Made by a program: the position numbers and the translations under genes | The notes under the pieces: generated by a model | Told to the model about the DNA's origin: nothing | Databases searched by the model: none | Seen by the model: the letters and a program-made list of their open reading frames with translations, nothing else | Assembly: GCA_913009895.1 (NCBI GenBank) | Contig: CAJVXY010000017.1 | Span: forward strand, 1 to 61,284 | From: an uncultured Acidiferrobacteraceae bacterium | Lineage (GTDB): Bacteria > Pseudomonadota > Gammaproteobacteria > Acidiferrobacterales > SZUA-150 | Length of the DNA stretch: 61,284 nt | Direction: 5' to 3' | Part shown: positions 28,234-38,650 of the stretch, one piece after another | Layout: each line of letters begins with the position of its first letter | Numbering within the stretch: position 1 is the first letter of the stretch

Positions 28234-29661
28234 ATGGGGCTTGATAAAAAAATTAACGCTAAAACACGATCCTCCCCGAGGGCACTTGCTGCGCTGATTG
28301 TTGACGCAGTCTGTCATCATCAACAGCAACTGGATGATGCGCTTTATGAACTATTTTCACTGAACCCGGATGAGAAACTTAAGCCCATAATTCATGCGCT
28401 GGCATACGGCACCATGCGCTGGTTAATACAACTACAGTGGATTACAACACAGTTACTGGACAAGCCCATCAGGAAAAAGGACCGTCTCATACAGGCGCTG
28501 ATACTTGTTGGTTTATATGAATTACGGTTTATGGGCACGGCCAGCCATGCCAGTGTCAATGAAACCGTAACAGCGGCGACCATTCTTGATAAACCCTGGT
28601 CAAAAAATCTGGTTAATGCCTGCCTGCGTCGATACACACGATCGGAGCAAGATTTTAATGCCAGGATATCCGGGGATATTGTCTTGCAACAAAGCCATCC
28701 GCAATGGCTCATTGACTCAATAAAAAAAGCATGGCCCGATCAATGGCAAAAAATTCTCGATGCCAATAATTCTCTACCGCCAATGGGCTTGCGGGTTAAT
28801 AACAAGCTGACTAATCGGTCCTCATATATCAGCCAATTGAATGAGACGGGAATTGAACATAGCCCAATGCCTGGTTCGGCAAATGGACTATTGCTATCAA
28901 AACCGGTACCCGTCTCAAAACTGCCGGGATTCGAAGCTGGCCTGGTCACGGTTCAGGATGGCGCGGCACAACTGGCGGCGAAATTTCTGGACCTGAAAGC
29001 AGATCAAACCATTCTGGATGCGTGTTGTGCGCCTGGCGGCAAACTGGCCCATATTCTTGAAACCATTCCAGACACTGCAAATGTAACCGGTCTGGATATT
29101 TCCAGGGATCGGCTAAACCGTGTCAAAGAAAACCTGCAGCGCCTACATCTAAATTGCAGGCTCATCCAGGCGGATGTCAGTAACATTGATAGCAAAAAAG
29201 AAAATGCTGGCCAGGGTGACGCCTGGTTTGGAAAATTATATGACCGCATTCTGCTTGACACGCCCTGCAGTGCCACCGGTGTGATCCGCCGCCACCCGGA
29301 TATCAAACACCATCGCCAACCAGAGGATGTGACAAAAATAACGGTACTCCAGGCAAAAATACTCAATAGTTTATGGCCGTTACTGGCCAGTGGCGGTAAG
29401 CTTGTCTACGCCACTTGCTCAATACTGCCTGTTGAAAATGATGAGCAGATTGACAAGTTTTTGCAAACACATGCTGATGCCAGCGCCTTGCAGCCCAGTG
29501 AGATATTTACGAGTGAGAGGTACCCGGAAAATTCACTTGCAGCCAAAGAGGAGGAAGTATTGAAGGGGTCAGTCATAGAGACGTCATTTGGGTGCCAGAT
29601 TTTACCAGGGACCCTGAATATGGACGGGTTTTATTATGCGTGCCTGAAAAAAAATACCTGA
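28234..29661 (+). CDS. rsmB: 16S rRNA m5C967 methyltransferase
   Basis: Methylates C967 of 16S rRNA with SAM. The 475-residue protein has an N-terminal NusB-like RNA-binding domain (about 10-150; SHASVNETVTAA) and a C-terminal Rossmann methyltransferase. SAM motif I is ILDACCAPGGKLAHILE; the two catalytic cysteines are in DTPCSATGVIRRHPD and YATCSILPVEND. It is slightly longer than E. coli RsmB (429), mainly from extra residues near the C-terminal end. Third in the def-fmt-rsmB operon, the usual order. Confidence 0.97.
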   Translation: MGLDKKINAKTRSSPRALAALIVDAVCHHQQQLDDALYELFSLNPDEKLKPIIHALAYGTMRWLIQLQWITTQLLDKPIRKKDRLIQALILVGLYELRFMGTASHASVNETVTAATILDKPWSKNLVNACLRRYTRSEQDFNARISGDIVLQQSHPQWLIDSIKKAWPDQWQKILDANNSLPPMGLRVNNKLTNRSSYISQLNETGIEHSPMPGSANGLLLSKPVPVSKLPGFEAGLVTVQDGAAQLAAKFLDLKADQTILDACCAPGGKLAHILETIPDTANVTGLDISRDRLNRVKENLQRLHLNCRLIQADVSNIDSKKENAGQGDAWFGKLYDRILLDTPCSATGVIRRHPDIKHHRQPEDVTKITVLQAKILNSLWPLLASGGKLVYATCSILPVENDEQIDKFLQTHADASALQPSEIFTSERYPENSLAAKEEEVLKGSVIETSFGCQILPGTLNMDGFYYACLKKNT

Positions 29662-29688
29662 AATAAATATAATGCTGAATTACTAATA

Positions 29689-30279
29689 ATGAAGATTAAT
29701 AAATTATTTTTGGCCGTTCTGTTTTCTGTCGTTGTGTTTAATTTAAACATTCTCGACACGGTTTTGGCAGACTTCACGGTAATAAAACCTGGTGCAGTAC
29801 TGGTAAATAAAAGTATGGAGTTGTCCGGTCAATTACGCCTTGACCTGAGCGCCAAAGTCGAAGAAGCACTCGACAAAGGCATACCCCTGGCCATAGAGGT
29901 TGAATATCGATTGTTCCGTATTCGAAAATTTATTTGGGATGCCCAGATTGCCGACTGGTCCTTTACACATTCTATCCAGTACCATGCTTTATCACGACAA
30001 TACCTCGTTCGGGGACATGGCCTGGATGCCAGTAGCGTTGAAAGTTTTACCACGCTCCAGGAGGCATTAATTTTTATGGGCACACTTGATGGTTTGGTGC
30101 TGCCATTGCCAGAGCAGCTTGCAGAAACTATTGATCCTAAAAATAATCACGGTTACCGGGCACAGGTCAGGGCCAGGCTGGTAATTGAATCGCTGCCGGC
30201 ACCACTTCGACCCGTGGCCTATACCTCAAGTGACTGGCGGCTGAATACTGGCTGGGTATCATGGAAAATAGCGGACTAA
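29689..30279 (+). CDS. DUF4390 domain-containing exported protein
   Basis: A 196-residue protein with a hydrophobic N-terminal signal segment (about 5-27, LFLAVLFSVVVFNLNIL). The rest is beta-rich and matches DUF4390 in feel: a start of LVNKSMELSGQLRLDLSAKVEEAL, the GIPLAIEVEYRLFR stretch, YHALSRQYLVRG, and a C-terminal SDWRLNTGWVSWKI. Genes of this family lie between rsmB and ntrY in many gammaproteobacteria, as here, and it overlaps ntrY by 19 bases, so the two are translationally coupled. It may act with the sensor kinase, but no function is established. Confidence 0.85.
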   Translation: MKINKLFLAVLFSVVVFNLNILDTVLADFTVIKPGAVLVNKSMELSGQLRLDLSAKVEEALDKGIPLAIEVEYRLFRIRKFIWDAQIADWSFTHSIQYHALSRQYLVRGHGLDASSVESFTTLQEALIFMGTLDGLVLPLPEQLAETIDPKNNHGYRAQVRARLVIESLPAPLRPVAYTSSDWRLNTGWVSWKIAD

Positions 30280-32468
30280 GTCGTTACGCAACGGGCATAA
30301 TTCCAATTTCAGTACTGTCAGTACTGCTGTTATCGGCATTGCTTATGATGAATGCCGCCACCCAAAACTCGGAAATGTTTGGGCACCTCTACTCCACTTT
30401 ACTGGTAATCAATGTACTGGGTGGCGTTCTGTTGCTGAGCCTGATTGCTCTGAATCTTTTCCGGCTGGTTATGCAATACCACAATCGTGTTATGGGTTCA
30501 CGATTAACGCTACGCCTGTTGGCCATGCTCGTATCAGTTGCAGTTGTACCAGTGACAATCGTGTTTATATTTTCTCTCCAGGCGATAAACAAAGGCATTG
30601 ATAGCTGGTTTGATGTCGAGATTGAACAGGCGATGGACGATGCACTCGTGCTTGGTCGTACAGCATTCGACACCTTCAAGGATGATTTGCTGGCAAAAGC
30701 AAAAATAATGTCGAATGAACTGGAAGGGTCGTCGAATACGGTTGCACTGACAGCACTGGATTTACTTCGTGAACAATACAAGCTCACTGAGCTCACGCTC
30801 TATTCGCAAGAAGGTCGCGTAATTGCATCCAGTAGTGAGGCTGGGCCTGATATCCGGAGCCTGTTGCCTTCACAACCGAACAAAACAATACTCTCGCAAG
30901 TTCGCCAGGGATTAAATTATGCCAACCTGGATCCCGTGGAAGGTGGTGAATTACAATTACGCGTAGTCGTACCGGTTTATGGTCATGAAGTCGGTAGCCC
31001 GTTACGAATGCTGCAAGTATTACAACAACTCCCGCGAAGATACTCAAAATTAGGCGAGAGCGTCCAGTCTGCCTTTGCCGAATATGAAAAACTTGTTTAT
31101 TTGCGTGGACCTTTAAAATTTGGCTTCACACTTTCTCTTAGCATGGTAGCCCTGTTAACTATGCTCATTGCCGTGTCGGCTGCGATTTATGCTGCCCGCC
31201 GATTTGTTTCTCCAATTCGGGATTTAGCCGAGGGTACTGAAGCCGTGGCCCAGGGCCATTATGACAAACAACTGCCGGAACAGGGCCATGACGAATTCGC
31301 GATTCTCGTGCGCTCATTTAACAAAATGACAAGACGAATCAAGCAAGCTCAATCTGATATTAATAAAAGTAAAACAGAAGCAGACGTCCAGCGTACCTAC
31401 CTGGAAACGGTACTTGCACATTTATCATCGGGCGTACTTTCTTTCGATAAAGAATCACGTTTACAGACATATAACCGGGCAGCTGAACAAATACTTGGTA
31501 TTGATCTGTCCGGTTGGCCAGCGTCAGACATCAGTGAATTAATTGAAAAACACCCTGACTTAAATGAATTTATTTCATCACTCGAACATGCAGTTACCGA
31601 AAAAAGGGAGGAGTGGCAACAGGAAATTGTTATTGTAGGCGCCACTGGCAGGAGAACCCTGATGTTAAGAGGCGCTGCGATGCCTGTTGTCAGAACAAAA
31701 AAAAGTGGTTATGTCGTCGTATTTGATGATGTTACGACACTCATTCGAGCCCAACGGGATGCGGCATGGGGAGAAGTTGCCAGGAGAATGGCCCATGAAA
31801 TTAAAAACCCGTTAACGCCTATTCAGTTATCCGCTGAAAGAATGCAACATAAATTTAAAAAACAATTGAACGAGGCAGGCCAGACCATGCTGGAGCGCTC
31901 AACCAGGACCATTATCGATCAGGTAGAGTCACTTAAAACAATGGTAAATGCCTTTTCTGATTATGCCCAGCCTGCAAAATTACTCTTACAGGCAGTCCAG
32001 ATTAACCCGCTTGTCCAGGATATTGCTGAACTCTACGGGGCCAACCAGGAAGACCCGGAACAGGTGAAAGATGTTCGCGGGCTGACCATAAAACTTGATC
32101 TGGCAAAAGACCTGCCAGAAATTGAGGCCGATCCGGAACGGTTAAAACAGGTGTTACACAACCTCGTCCTGAACGCTGTCCATGCCCTGACCGAAGTAAA
32201 GAAACCTGTGTTATATCTCTCAACAAGCAAAATTCAAAACGGGGGGGCTGATTATATTGAGCTTAAGGCCCATGATAATGGCAAGGGTTTTCCCAATGAT
32301 GTCCTGGCACACTTATTTGAGCCCTATGTCACAAGCAAAGAAAAGGGCACGGGCCTGGGATTAGCGATTGTGAAAAAGATCGTAGAGGAACACAATGGCA
32401 TCATTAGCGCAGACAATCAGCAGCAAGGTGGCGCATGTGTATATATCCAGTTACCGGTAAAACGTTAA
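30261..32468 (+). CDS. ntrY: NtrY-like sensor histidine kinase
   Basis: 735-residue membrane kinase. Membrane helices at about 12-31, 44-69, 84-107 and 287-310 bracket an extracytoplasmic domain of about 180 residues; HAMP follows (about 300-365), then a PAS domain (about 380-490, LSSGVLSFDKESRLQTYNRAAEQILG), the H-box with H512 in ARRMAHEIKNPLTPIQLSAE, and a GHKL ATPase with NLVLNAVHAL and GTGLGLAIVKKIVEEHNG. This is the NtrY architecture. It is followed by an ntrX-like regulator and trkAH, an order seen in many gammaproteobacteria. In other bacteria NtrYX reacts to nitrogen or redox state; the signal here is unknown. Confidence 0.93.
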   Translation: MENSGLSRYATGIIPISVLSVLLLSALLMMNAATQNSEMFGHLYSTLLVINVLGGVLLLSLIALNLFRLVMQYHNRVMGSRLTLRLLAMLVSVAVVPVTIVFIFSLQAINKGIDSWFDVEIEQAMDDALVLGRTAFDTFKDDLLAKAKIMSNELEGSSNTVALTALDLLREQYKLTELTLYSQEGRVIASSSEAGPDIRSLLPSQPNKTILSQVRQGLNYANLDPVEGGELQLRVVVPVYGHEVGSPLRMLQVLQQLPRRYSKLGESVQSAFAEYEKLVYLRGPLKFGFTLSLSMVALLTMLIAVSAAIYAARRFVSPIRDLAEGTEAVAQGHYDKQLPEQGHDEFAILVRSFNKMTRRIKQAQSDINKSKTEADVQRTYLETVLAHLSSGVLSFDKESRLQTYNRAAEQILGIDLSGWPASDISELIEKHPDLNEFISSLEHAVTEKREEWQQEIVIVGATGRRTLMLRGAAMPVVRTKKSGYVVVFDDVTTLIRAQRDAAWGEVARRMAHEIKNPLTPIQLSAERMQHKFKKQLNEAGQTMLERSTRTIIDQVESLKTMVNAFSDYAQPAKLLLQAVQINPLVQDIAELYGANQEDPEQVKDVRGLTIKLDLAKDLPEIEADPERLKQVLHNLVLNAVHALTEVKKPVLYLSTSKIQNGGADYIELKAHDNGKGFPNDVLAHLFEPYVTSKEKGTGLGLAIVKKIVEEHNGIISADNQQQGGACVYIQLPVKR

Positions 32469-32513
32469 TCAATGAACGACATTTTTAATATAGAGCAGCC
32501 CTGAGAGAGAATC

Positions 32514-33908
32514 GTGGTACGCGGAAATATATTGGTTGTAGATGATGAGCCCGACATCCGCCGACTGGTTCAGGAAATTCTTGAAGATGAACAGTACCGG
32601 GTATTTACTGCTGAAGATGCGGGTTCAGCCCGCGCCGCCTATAGTCGCTTGCACCCGGACCTGGTATTGCTGGATATCTGGATGCCAGATGTAGATGGCA
32701 TCACGCTTTTAAAAGAATGGTCCGGGAACAAACAAAATAATATCCCTGTTGTAATGATGTCCGGCCATGGCAATGTCGAAACCGCCGTTGAGGCCACCCG
32801 CCTGGGGGCCTATGATTTTATAGAAAAACCCCTGTCTATGGGCAAGCTTTTGCTCACGGTTGAACACGCACTGCAAGCCAGTAAGCAGGGAAAGACAAAA
32901 AACGTGCCCCGAATGAGTCCGGCTTCGAGCCTGACGGGCAACAGCGCAGCTATTATTTCTTTAAGACAGCAGCTTGAACGTGTTGCCCAAAGCGAGTCAA
33001 AGGTGCTAATCACAGGTGAAAACGGCTGCGGCAAAGGTGTAGCTGCCCGTTACATACATGCGAACAGTGATCGTAGTGAGGGGCCTTTTGTAGAAATCAG
33101 TCTCGGTGCCGTGCCGCCTGAAAATCTCCTGAAGCTGCTTTTTGGAAGCGAACAGGGCGATGTTCTTCAGGCTGGCAGTATTGAACAGGCCAATGGGGGC
33201 ACGCTGTTCCTTAACGAGGTTGGTGATCTGGATACCGATACCCAGGTCAAGCTCTACCATGCGCTTGAAGAAAGAACTTATCTCAGGGTAGGTGGTAGCA
33301 GCCATGTAAGCCCTGATATCAGGTTAATTGCTTCTACAACCTATGAACTGAAGAATGAGATCAAAGCGGGCAGGTTCAACGAAAAACTTTATTATTTGTT
33401 AAATGTTGTTTCAATATCACTGCCACCATTACGTAATAGACGCGAAGATATTCCGGACCTGGTGAAACGTTTTGTTGATACTTTTACCGCATCTGAACAA
33501 CTACCCTACCGGGCTTTTCCCGTCAACACGCTCAATAGACTGCGCAACCATGACTGGCCCGGCAACACCCGGGAACTAAAAAATCTTGTCCAAAGGTTAT
33601 TGATTCTGAACCGCGGATCAGAGGTTGAACTTGGTGAAGTAGAAAATGTGTTGCAATCACCTGTTACTGCCAAAAATAATCCAGTTCGTGCCGAAACTAA
33701 TCTTTTCCATATGACGCTGAGAGATGCGCGGGACGCGTTCGAGAAATCTTACCTGGAGTACCACCTGCAGGAAACGGCTGGTAATATTAGCGAACTCGCC
33801 CGAATTGTTGGTATGGAAAGAACGCATTTGTATCGCAAGATAAAGCAATTACAAATCAACCCAAAAGAATCGAAAGAATTTAAAGGGAAGCTTAAAAAAA
33901 TAAAATGA
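32514..33908 (+). CDS. ntrX: NtrX-like response regulator with degenerate AAA+ domain
   Basis: 464 residues from GTG 32514. Receiver domain ~5-120 with acidic residues D10/D11 and phosphoacceptor D54 (VLLDIWMPD). AAA+ domain ~138-370: Walker A is GENGCGKG (168-175), but the GAFTGA loop that contacts sigma-54 is absent ([18 protein letters not shown] instead), Walker B reads TLFLNEVGD with N234 in place of Asp, and the usual RFREDLYYRL is [11 protein letters not shown] Fis-type HTH closes the protein ([20 protein letters not shown]). It overlaps trkA by four bases. It is unlikely to open sigma-54 promoters; a DNA-binding role without sigma-54 is the inference. Some alphaproteobacterial NtrX proteins are known to lack GAFTGA. 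Confidence 0.92.
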   Translation: MVRGNILVVDDEPDIRRLVQEILEDEQYRVFTAEDAGSARAAYSRLHPDLVLLDIWMPDVDGITLLKEWSGNKQNNIPVVMMSGHGNVETAVEATRLGAYDFIEKPLSMGKLLLTVEHALQASKQGKTKNVPRMSPASSLTGNSAAIISLRQQLERVAQSESKVLITGENGCGKGVAARYIHANSDRSEGPFVEISLGAVPPENLLKLLFGSEQGDVLQAGSIEQANGGTLFLNEVGDLDTDTQVKLYHALEERTYLRVGGSSHVSPDIRLIASTTYELKNEIKAGRFNEKLYYLLNVVSISLPPLRNRREDIPDLVKRFVDTFTASEQLPYRAFPVNTLNRLRNHDWPGNTRELKNLVQRLLILNRGSEVELGEVENVLQSPVTAKNNPVRAETNLFHMTLRDARDAFEKSYLEYHLQETAGNISELARIVGMERTHLYRKIKQLQINPKESKEFKGKLKKIK

Positions 33909-35284
33909 AAATAATTATTTTGGGCGCCGGCCAGGTAGGTGTTTCGGTTGCTGAAAATCTGGTCAACGAGGCCAGTGACATTACGGTTATTGATACCGAT
34001 GCACTACGACTTGAAGAGATTCGTCATCGGCTGGACTTACGGACAGTACAGGGCAATGGTGCCTACCCGGATGTCCTGAAACAGGCCGGTGCCGATGATG
34101 CAGACATGATACTGGCGGTTACCAATTCAGATGAAGTCAATATCGCTGCCTGCCAGGTGGCCAATACCTTGTTCCACACGCCGACAAAAATTGCTCGCAT
34201 CCGGGCCTCGGAATATCTCGAGCATCCCGAGTTATTCGTACATGGTGCCATCCCGATTGATGTCATTATTAGCCCTGAACAAATTCTCACAGATTATATA
34301 CAGCGCCTGATTGAATATCCCAGCGCGCTGCAAGTGCTGGACTTTGCCGGTGGCCTGGTCAGGCTGGTGGCTATTAAAGCTTATTATGGCGGGCCATTGG
34401 TGGGTCATGAGCTCAAGGCGTTGCGCGAACATTTGCCAAATATAGATACACGAGTTGCAGCAATTTACCGGCGTGATCGGCCTATCGTACCCACAGGCGA
34501 CACGATCATAGAAGCCGATGATGAGGTATTTTTTATCGCCGCCCGCAAACACATTCGTGCGGTGATGAGTGAGCTACGAAAACTGGACAAACCTGTTAAA
34601 CGTGTAATTCTCGCGGGTGGTGGGAATATTGGCCGCCGGCTAGCCAAATCGCTAGAGAAACAAAAATATTCTGTCAAACTCATTGACCATAACCGCCAGC
34701 GGGCACAACAAGTTGCCGAAGAACTTGAAAAAACAATTGTCCTTCATGGTGATGCGGCGGATGAAGATTTACTTACCAGGGAAGGCATTGGAAACACAGA
34801 TATTTTCTGTGCACTTACCAATGACGACGAAGCCAATATTTTATCGGCACTACTGGCTAAAAAACTGGGCGCCCGCAAAGTACTTTCACTTATTAACCGT
34901 GCCATTTATGTCGACTTGATTCAAAGTGGTGGTGACATTGATATTGCCATCTCTCCACAACAAGCCACCATTGGTAGTCTGCTCGCCCATGTCAGGCGCG
35001 GCGATGTTGTCGCTGTTCATTCGCTTCGACGTGGTGCGGCTGAAGCTATTGAGGCCATTGCCCATGGTGATGAAAATAGTTCCCGTGTTGTCGGCAAAAT
35101 GGTGCAGGATGTTCCATTGCCTGACGGTACTACGATCGGCGCGATTGTAAGAAAAAATGATGTAATAATTGCCCATCGCGATACAAAAATTGAAGCAGAC
35201 GACCATGTAATTTTATTCCTGGTCGATAAAAGAAAAATTGCCGAAGTAGAACGCTTGTTTCAGGTTTCTTATAACTTTCTCTGA
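33905..35284 (+). CDS. trkA: Trk potassium uptake regulator TrkA
   Basis: Cytoplasmic NAD(H)-binding subunit of the Trk K+ transporter. The 459 residues contain two RCK units, each a Rossmann domain plus a TrkA_C domain: the first starts [19 protein letters not shown], the second near residue 233 with [17 protein letters not shown]. Nucleotide-pocket acids follow in each (VIDTD; LIDHNR). Two bases separate it from trkH, and the start overlaps the ntrX stop, so one transcript can carry sensor, regulator and transporter. Confidence 0.97.
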   Translation: MKIIILGAGQVGVSVAENLVNEASDITVIDTDALRLEEIRHRLDLRTVQGNGAYPDVLKQAGADDADMILAVTNSDEVNIAACQVANTLFHTPTKIARIRASEYLEHPELFVHGAIPIDVIISPEQILTDYIQRLIEYPSALQVLDFAGGLVRLVAIKAYYGGPLVGHELKALREHLPNIDTRVAAIYRRDRPIVPTGDTIIEADDEVFFIAARKHIRAVMSELRKLDKPVKRVILAGGGNIGRRLAKSLEKQKYSVKLIDHNRQRAQQVAEELEKTIVLHGDAADEDLLTREGIGNTDIFCALTNDDEANILSALLAKKLGARKVLSLINRAIYVDLIQSGGDIDIAISPQQATIGSLLAHVRRGDVVAVHSLRRGAAEAIEAIAHGDENSSRVVGKMVQDVPLPDGTTIGAIVRKNDVIIAHRDTKIEADDHVILFLVDKRKIAEVERLFQVSYNFL

Positions 35285-35286
35285 GC

Positions 35287-36738
35287 ATGCAATTTACAGT
35301 TATCCAAAGAGTAACTGGTCTGATGCTGCTTTTGTTCAGCACAACCATGTTGCTGCCCGTACTCGTGTCAATAATTTATCAGGATATCGCGTTAAAAACT
35401 TTCCTGCTTGCTTATGGTATTACATTGGCAACGGGCCTTGTTTTCTGGTTGCCTGTTGCCAGGTCAAAACTCGACATACAGATTAAAGATGGTTTTGTCA
35501 TTGTCACCCTCTTCTGGGCCCTGTTGGCATTGGCGGGTTCGCTACCTTTTGTTTTATTGAGCGACCTGAATATTTCCTTTACCGATGCCTTTTTTGAATC
35601 AATGTCCGGCTTAACGACTACAGGTGCAACCGTTATAACCGGTATTGACGACCTGCCCCCATCAATTCGCTACTACCGGCAACAACTACAATGGCTCGGT
35701 GGTATGGGTATTGTCGTACTTGCGGTTGCAATTTTACCGATGCTTGGGATAGGTGGCATGCAATTATTCAGGGCCGAAACACCCGGCCCCATGAAAGATA
35801 ATAAGTTGACACCAAGGATCACCGAAACCGCCAAGGCATTATGGTATATCTACCTTGGCCTGACAGTCGCCGCCGTCCTGTCCTATTGGTTGGCCGGGAT
35901 GAATCTTTTTGATGCTATCGGTCACGCCTTTTCTACCATATCCATAGGTGGTTTTTCGACGCACGATCAAAGCATCGGTTATTTTCAAAGCGTAAATATA
36001 GAAATGGTGAGTATATTTTTTATGCTGTTAGCAGGCATGAATTTTTCACTACATTTTCTGGGCTGGCGTGCACGCAGTCTGCGTGTTTATTTTCACGACT
36101 CTGAACTCAAGGTTTACCTGGGAATTATACTTGTCATTAGTACAGTTTCTGTACTGGTGCTCATATCGAATGGGACCTATGAAACTACGGCTATGGCAAT
36201 CCACCATGGCATCTTTCAGGCGGTTTCTATCGCGACAACTACCGGTTACACGACGACGGGTTTTTATTGGTGGCCATTATTTCTACCAGTATTGCTGATC
36301 ACAGCCAGCTTCATCGGTGGCTGTGCCGGTTCAACTGCTGGCGGCATGAAAGTTATACGGGGGCTCTTGTTGTACAAACAGGGCAAACGGGAAATCATGC
36401 GACTGATTCATCCTGACGCCCTGTTTCCAATCAAGGTTGGTGGCAAACCAATGAGTGACAGGGTGTTATCAGCCGTTTGGGGATTTTTTGCGCTTTATGT
36501 ATTTAGCCTCACCATCCTCTCGTTAATATTACTAGCCACGGGCAATGACCTTGTGACTGCGTTCTCGGCCGTTGCTGCAAGCCTGAATAACCTGGGTCCG
36601 GGTCTTGGGGGAGTGAGCAGCAATTACGGCGGTTTGACTGATATTGATAAGTGGGTTTTAGCTGTGGCCATGCTACTGGGCCGACTTGAATTATTTACGT
36701 TGCTGGTCCTGCTTACCCCGGCGTTTTGGAGGTCTTAA
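35287..36738 (+). CDS. trkH: Trk potassium uptake protein TrkH
   Basis: The K+-translocating membrane subunit. 483 residues with about ten membrane helices arranged as four pore-loop units; selectivity-loop segments are visible as SGLTTTGATVITGIDDLP near 109-126, FSTISIGGFSTHDQS, SIATTTGYTTTGFYWW and SLNNLGPGLGG near the C-terminus. Gly-rich filter residues are intact in each. It ends 17 bases before the convergent acyltransferase gene. Partner TrkA is immediately upstream. Confidence 0.97.
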   Translation: MQFTVIQRVTGLMLLLFSTTMLLPVLVSIIYQDIALKTFLLAYGITLATGLVFWLPVARSKLDIQIKDGFVIVTLFWALLALAGSLPFVLLSDLNISFTDAFFESMSGLTTTGATVITGIDDLPPSIRYYRQQLQWLGGMGIVVLAVAILPMLGIGGMQLFRAETPGPMKDNKLTPRITETAKALWYIYLGLTVAAVLSYWLAGMNLFDAIGHAFSTISIGGFSTHDQSIGYFQSVNIEMVSIFFMLLAGMNFSLHFLGWRARSLRVYFHDSELKVYLGIILVISTVSVLVLISNGTYETTAMAIHHGIFQAVSIATTTGYTTTGFYWWPLFLPVLLITASFIGGCAGSTAGGMKVIRGLLLYKQGKREIMRLIHPDALFPIKVGGKPMSDRVLSAVWGFFALYVFSLTILSLILLATGNDLVTAFSAVAASLNNLGPGLGGVSSNYGGLTDIDKWVLAVAMLLGRLELFTLLVLLTPAFWRS

Positions 36739-36755
36739 AATCCTGTAAAATTCTT

Positions 36756-37682
36756 TTAGTAAAATTCTTTCTCGCCCTCGGGCCGTGTTTTAAACCGCCT
36801 GTGCACCCATAAATACTGGTCGGGCATTGCTCTTACTTTTTTTTCTATTTCTGTGTTGACACGTAAGGTGTCTTTATAGTCGTCACCACCGGGGAAATCG
36901 GCCAGCGGTGGCTCTATGGTCAGCTCATAACCTTGTCCGCCAGGGAGCTGTCCAATAAAACAGGGCAAGACAACAGCGTTTGTTAATTTGGTCATTTTGC
37001 CTAATACGCCGAATGTGGATGCCTGGATACCAAAAAAAGGTACAAAAATACCATTTTTTCTACCGGCATTCTGGTCGGGTAAATAAATAAAAATCTCGCC
37101 ACGCTTGAGGGCGCGTATTGCCGGTTTCAGTCCATCACTAACACGCAATAGTGTCCCCTGGCCAAATCGAAACCTTCGATTGCGAATTACCGCATCCATC
37201 AGTTTATTGTGTGGTGGCTTATAGATAGTAACAACAGTACGAGTACTGGCAAAAAACATCGCAGCTATTTCAAGTGAACAAAAATGACCAATCAGCAATA
37301 TAACTCTTTTATTCTCGGCTATGGCCTGGTCAAGATGGTGTTCACCTCGACAGCTCACCAGCGATTGAAGTTGCCGGGCCGGTGCCCACCAGGCAATACT
37401 TGATTCCAGAAATGCACGGCCGGTGGCAATAAAATTTTTTCTGGCAACTTTTAATCGTTGGCTATCGTCCCATTGCGGAAAACAGCGTTCCAGGTTTCGC
37501 AAGACAATATGTTTACGACTCTTCGAAAATCTAAAAAGTAACAAGCCCAGTAAACTACCCAAAAAAACGGTTACCCTGAATGGTAATAAGCTAATGCCTG
37601 CCATCAAAAAAAGTCCAAGCCAGTTAAACCAGAAACGAGGATGGAGGTAACGCCAGAAAAATAATTTGCTGCTATTGTTCAT
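36756..37682 (-). CDS. LpxL/HtrB-family lipid A acyltransferase, copy 3 of 3
   Basis: 308-residue inner-membrane acyltransferase of the LpxL/LpxM family, which adds secondary acyl chains to lipid A from acyl-ACP. An N-terminal hydrophobic anchor (FWFNWLGLFLMAGISLLPF) is followed by the HX4E motif in LLIGHFCSLEIAAM, the substrate region IFIYLPDQNAGRKNGIFVPF, and DQYLWVHRRFKTRP at the C-terminus. It is the last of three tandem paralogues, 23 bases after the middle one, on the minus strand converging on trkH. Which acyl position each copy serves cannot be told from sequence by eye. Confidence 0.92.
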   Translation of the reverse strand: MNNSSKLFFWRYLHPRFWFNWLGLFLMAGISLLPFRVTVFLGSLLGLLLFRFSKSRKHIVLRNLERCFPQWDDSQRLKVARKNFIATGRAFLESSIAWWAPARQLQSLVSCRGEHHLDQAIAENKRVILLIGHFCSLEIAAMFFASTRTVVTIYKPPHNKLMDAVIRNRRFRFGQGTLLRVSDGLKPAIRALKRGEIFIYLPDQNAGRKNGIFVPFFGIQASTFGVLGKMTKLTNAVVLPCFIGQLPGGQGYELTIEPPLADFPGGDDYKDTLRVNTEIEKKVRAMPDQYLWVHRRFKTRPEGEKEFY

Positions 37683-37705
37683 GAAGAAATTTTTTTATAT
37701 TAATT

Positions 37706-38650
37706 TTATTTATATAATTCCCGACCGCTTTTTTCCCCGCTGACATTCTGGACTTCCTGGGTTTTAAACCGCCTGTGAATCCAGAAATATTCGGCAGGCC
37801 TTTTACGGACATGCTCTTCAACAAATCTGTTCATAAGAACGGCATCTGCAAGCAAATCTTTTGTCGGGAAATTTTCCAGTGGTGGTAAAAAGGTTACGTC
37901 ATAATAGCCCGGTTTACTGGCCTTGCAGGCAATGCAGGGGATCACCTTGGCCCTGGTCATGGCCGCAATACGGTTTAAGGCTGTGATGGTTGCGGCGGGA
38001 TGACCAAAAAACGGGGCATAAACATGCTGGACATAGCGACCCTGATCAAGATCAGGTAAATAAAAAAATGGTGTGCCGCTACGAATGACACGAATTAATT
38101 TTTTTAGATAACTATCGCTCTCAATGGGGACACCACCAAACTGGCGTCGTTTGTAGTCCACTGCCCAGTGAAGAATATTTTTTCGCGGCGGCCGGTACAT
38201 GCCAGCAACAATAAAGGTCATCGCCAGACGCGACAGTGCCAGCTCCAGGCCAACAAAATGGGGTGCCAGGATAATGACCGGGTTTTTATTTTTTATCTCG
38301 TTTTCAAGTGTTTCCATATTTATGAAATTGACATACTTAACCAGTCTTTTCCTGGGCTTGAACCACGTGATACCAAGGGTACAAAATAAAGACTGTCCCA
38401 GATTTTTAAAATGTTTGATGAGCAATTTTTTCCGCGCTTTATCTGAAAGCTCGGGAAAACAAATTTTAAGATTCACCCTGGCATAGTTGGTGCGTCGATA
38501 GTCTAAAAAATAAAATAATAACCCAAAGCCCTGGCCGATAACTGATAACAACGGCACGGGCAATCGCACCACCATTAACAAAAGTAAACGGCCAATTACG
38601 TTTGGTCGGTAAACCTTATTATTTTTGCAGGTGTCTTTTTGATCGCTCAT
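37706..38650 (-). CDS. LpxL/HtrB-family lipid A acyltransferase, copy 2 of 3
   Basis: About 314 residues from ATG 38650. The frame is open 29 codons further upstream, but that part reads CPINTCGHSV and overlaps the neighbouring gene by over 100 bases, so the inner ATG (MSDQKDTCKNNK) is preferred; it still overlaps copy 1 by 32 bases. Family marks: a hydrophobic N-terminal anchor, HX4E in LAPHFVGLELALS, FFYLPDLDQGRYVQHVYAPF, and AEYFWIHRRFKTQ. It is the most diverged of the three, with PPRKNILHWAVDYKRRQFGG in the middle. All catalytic residues look intact. Confidence 0.9.
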   Translation of the reverse strand: MSDQKDTCKNNKVYRPNVIGRLLLLMVVRLPVPLLSVIGQGFGLLFYFLDYRRTNYARVNLKICFPELSDKARKKLLIKHFKNLGQSLFCTLGITWFKPRKRLVKYVNFINMETLENEIKNKNPVIILAPHFVGLELALSRLAMTFIVAGMYRPPRKNILHWAVDYKRRQFGGVPIESDSYLKKLIRVIRSGTPFFYLPDLDQGRYVQHVYAPFFGHPAATITALNRIAAMTRAKVIPCIACKASKPGYYDVTFLPPLENFPTKDLLADAVLMNRFVEEHVRKRPAEYFWIHRRFKTQEVQNVSGEKSGRELYK

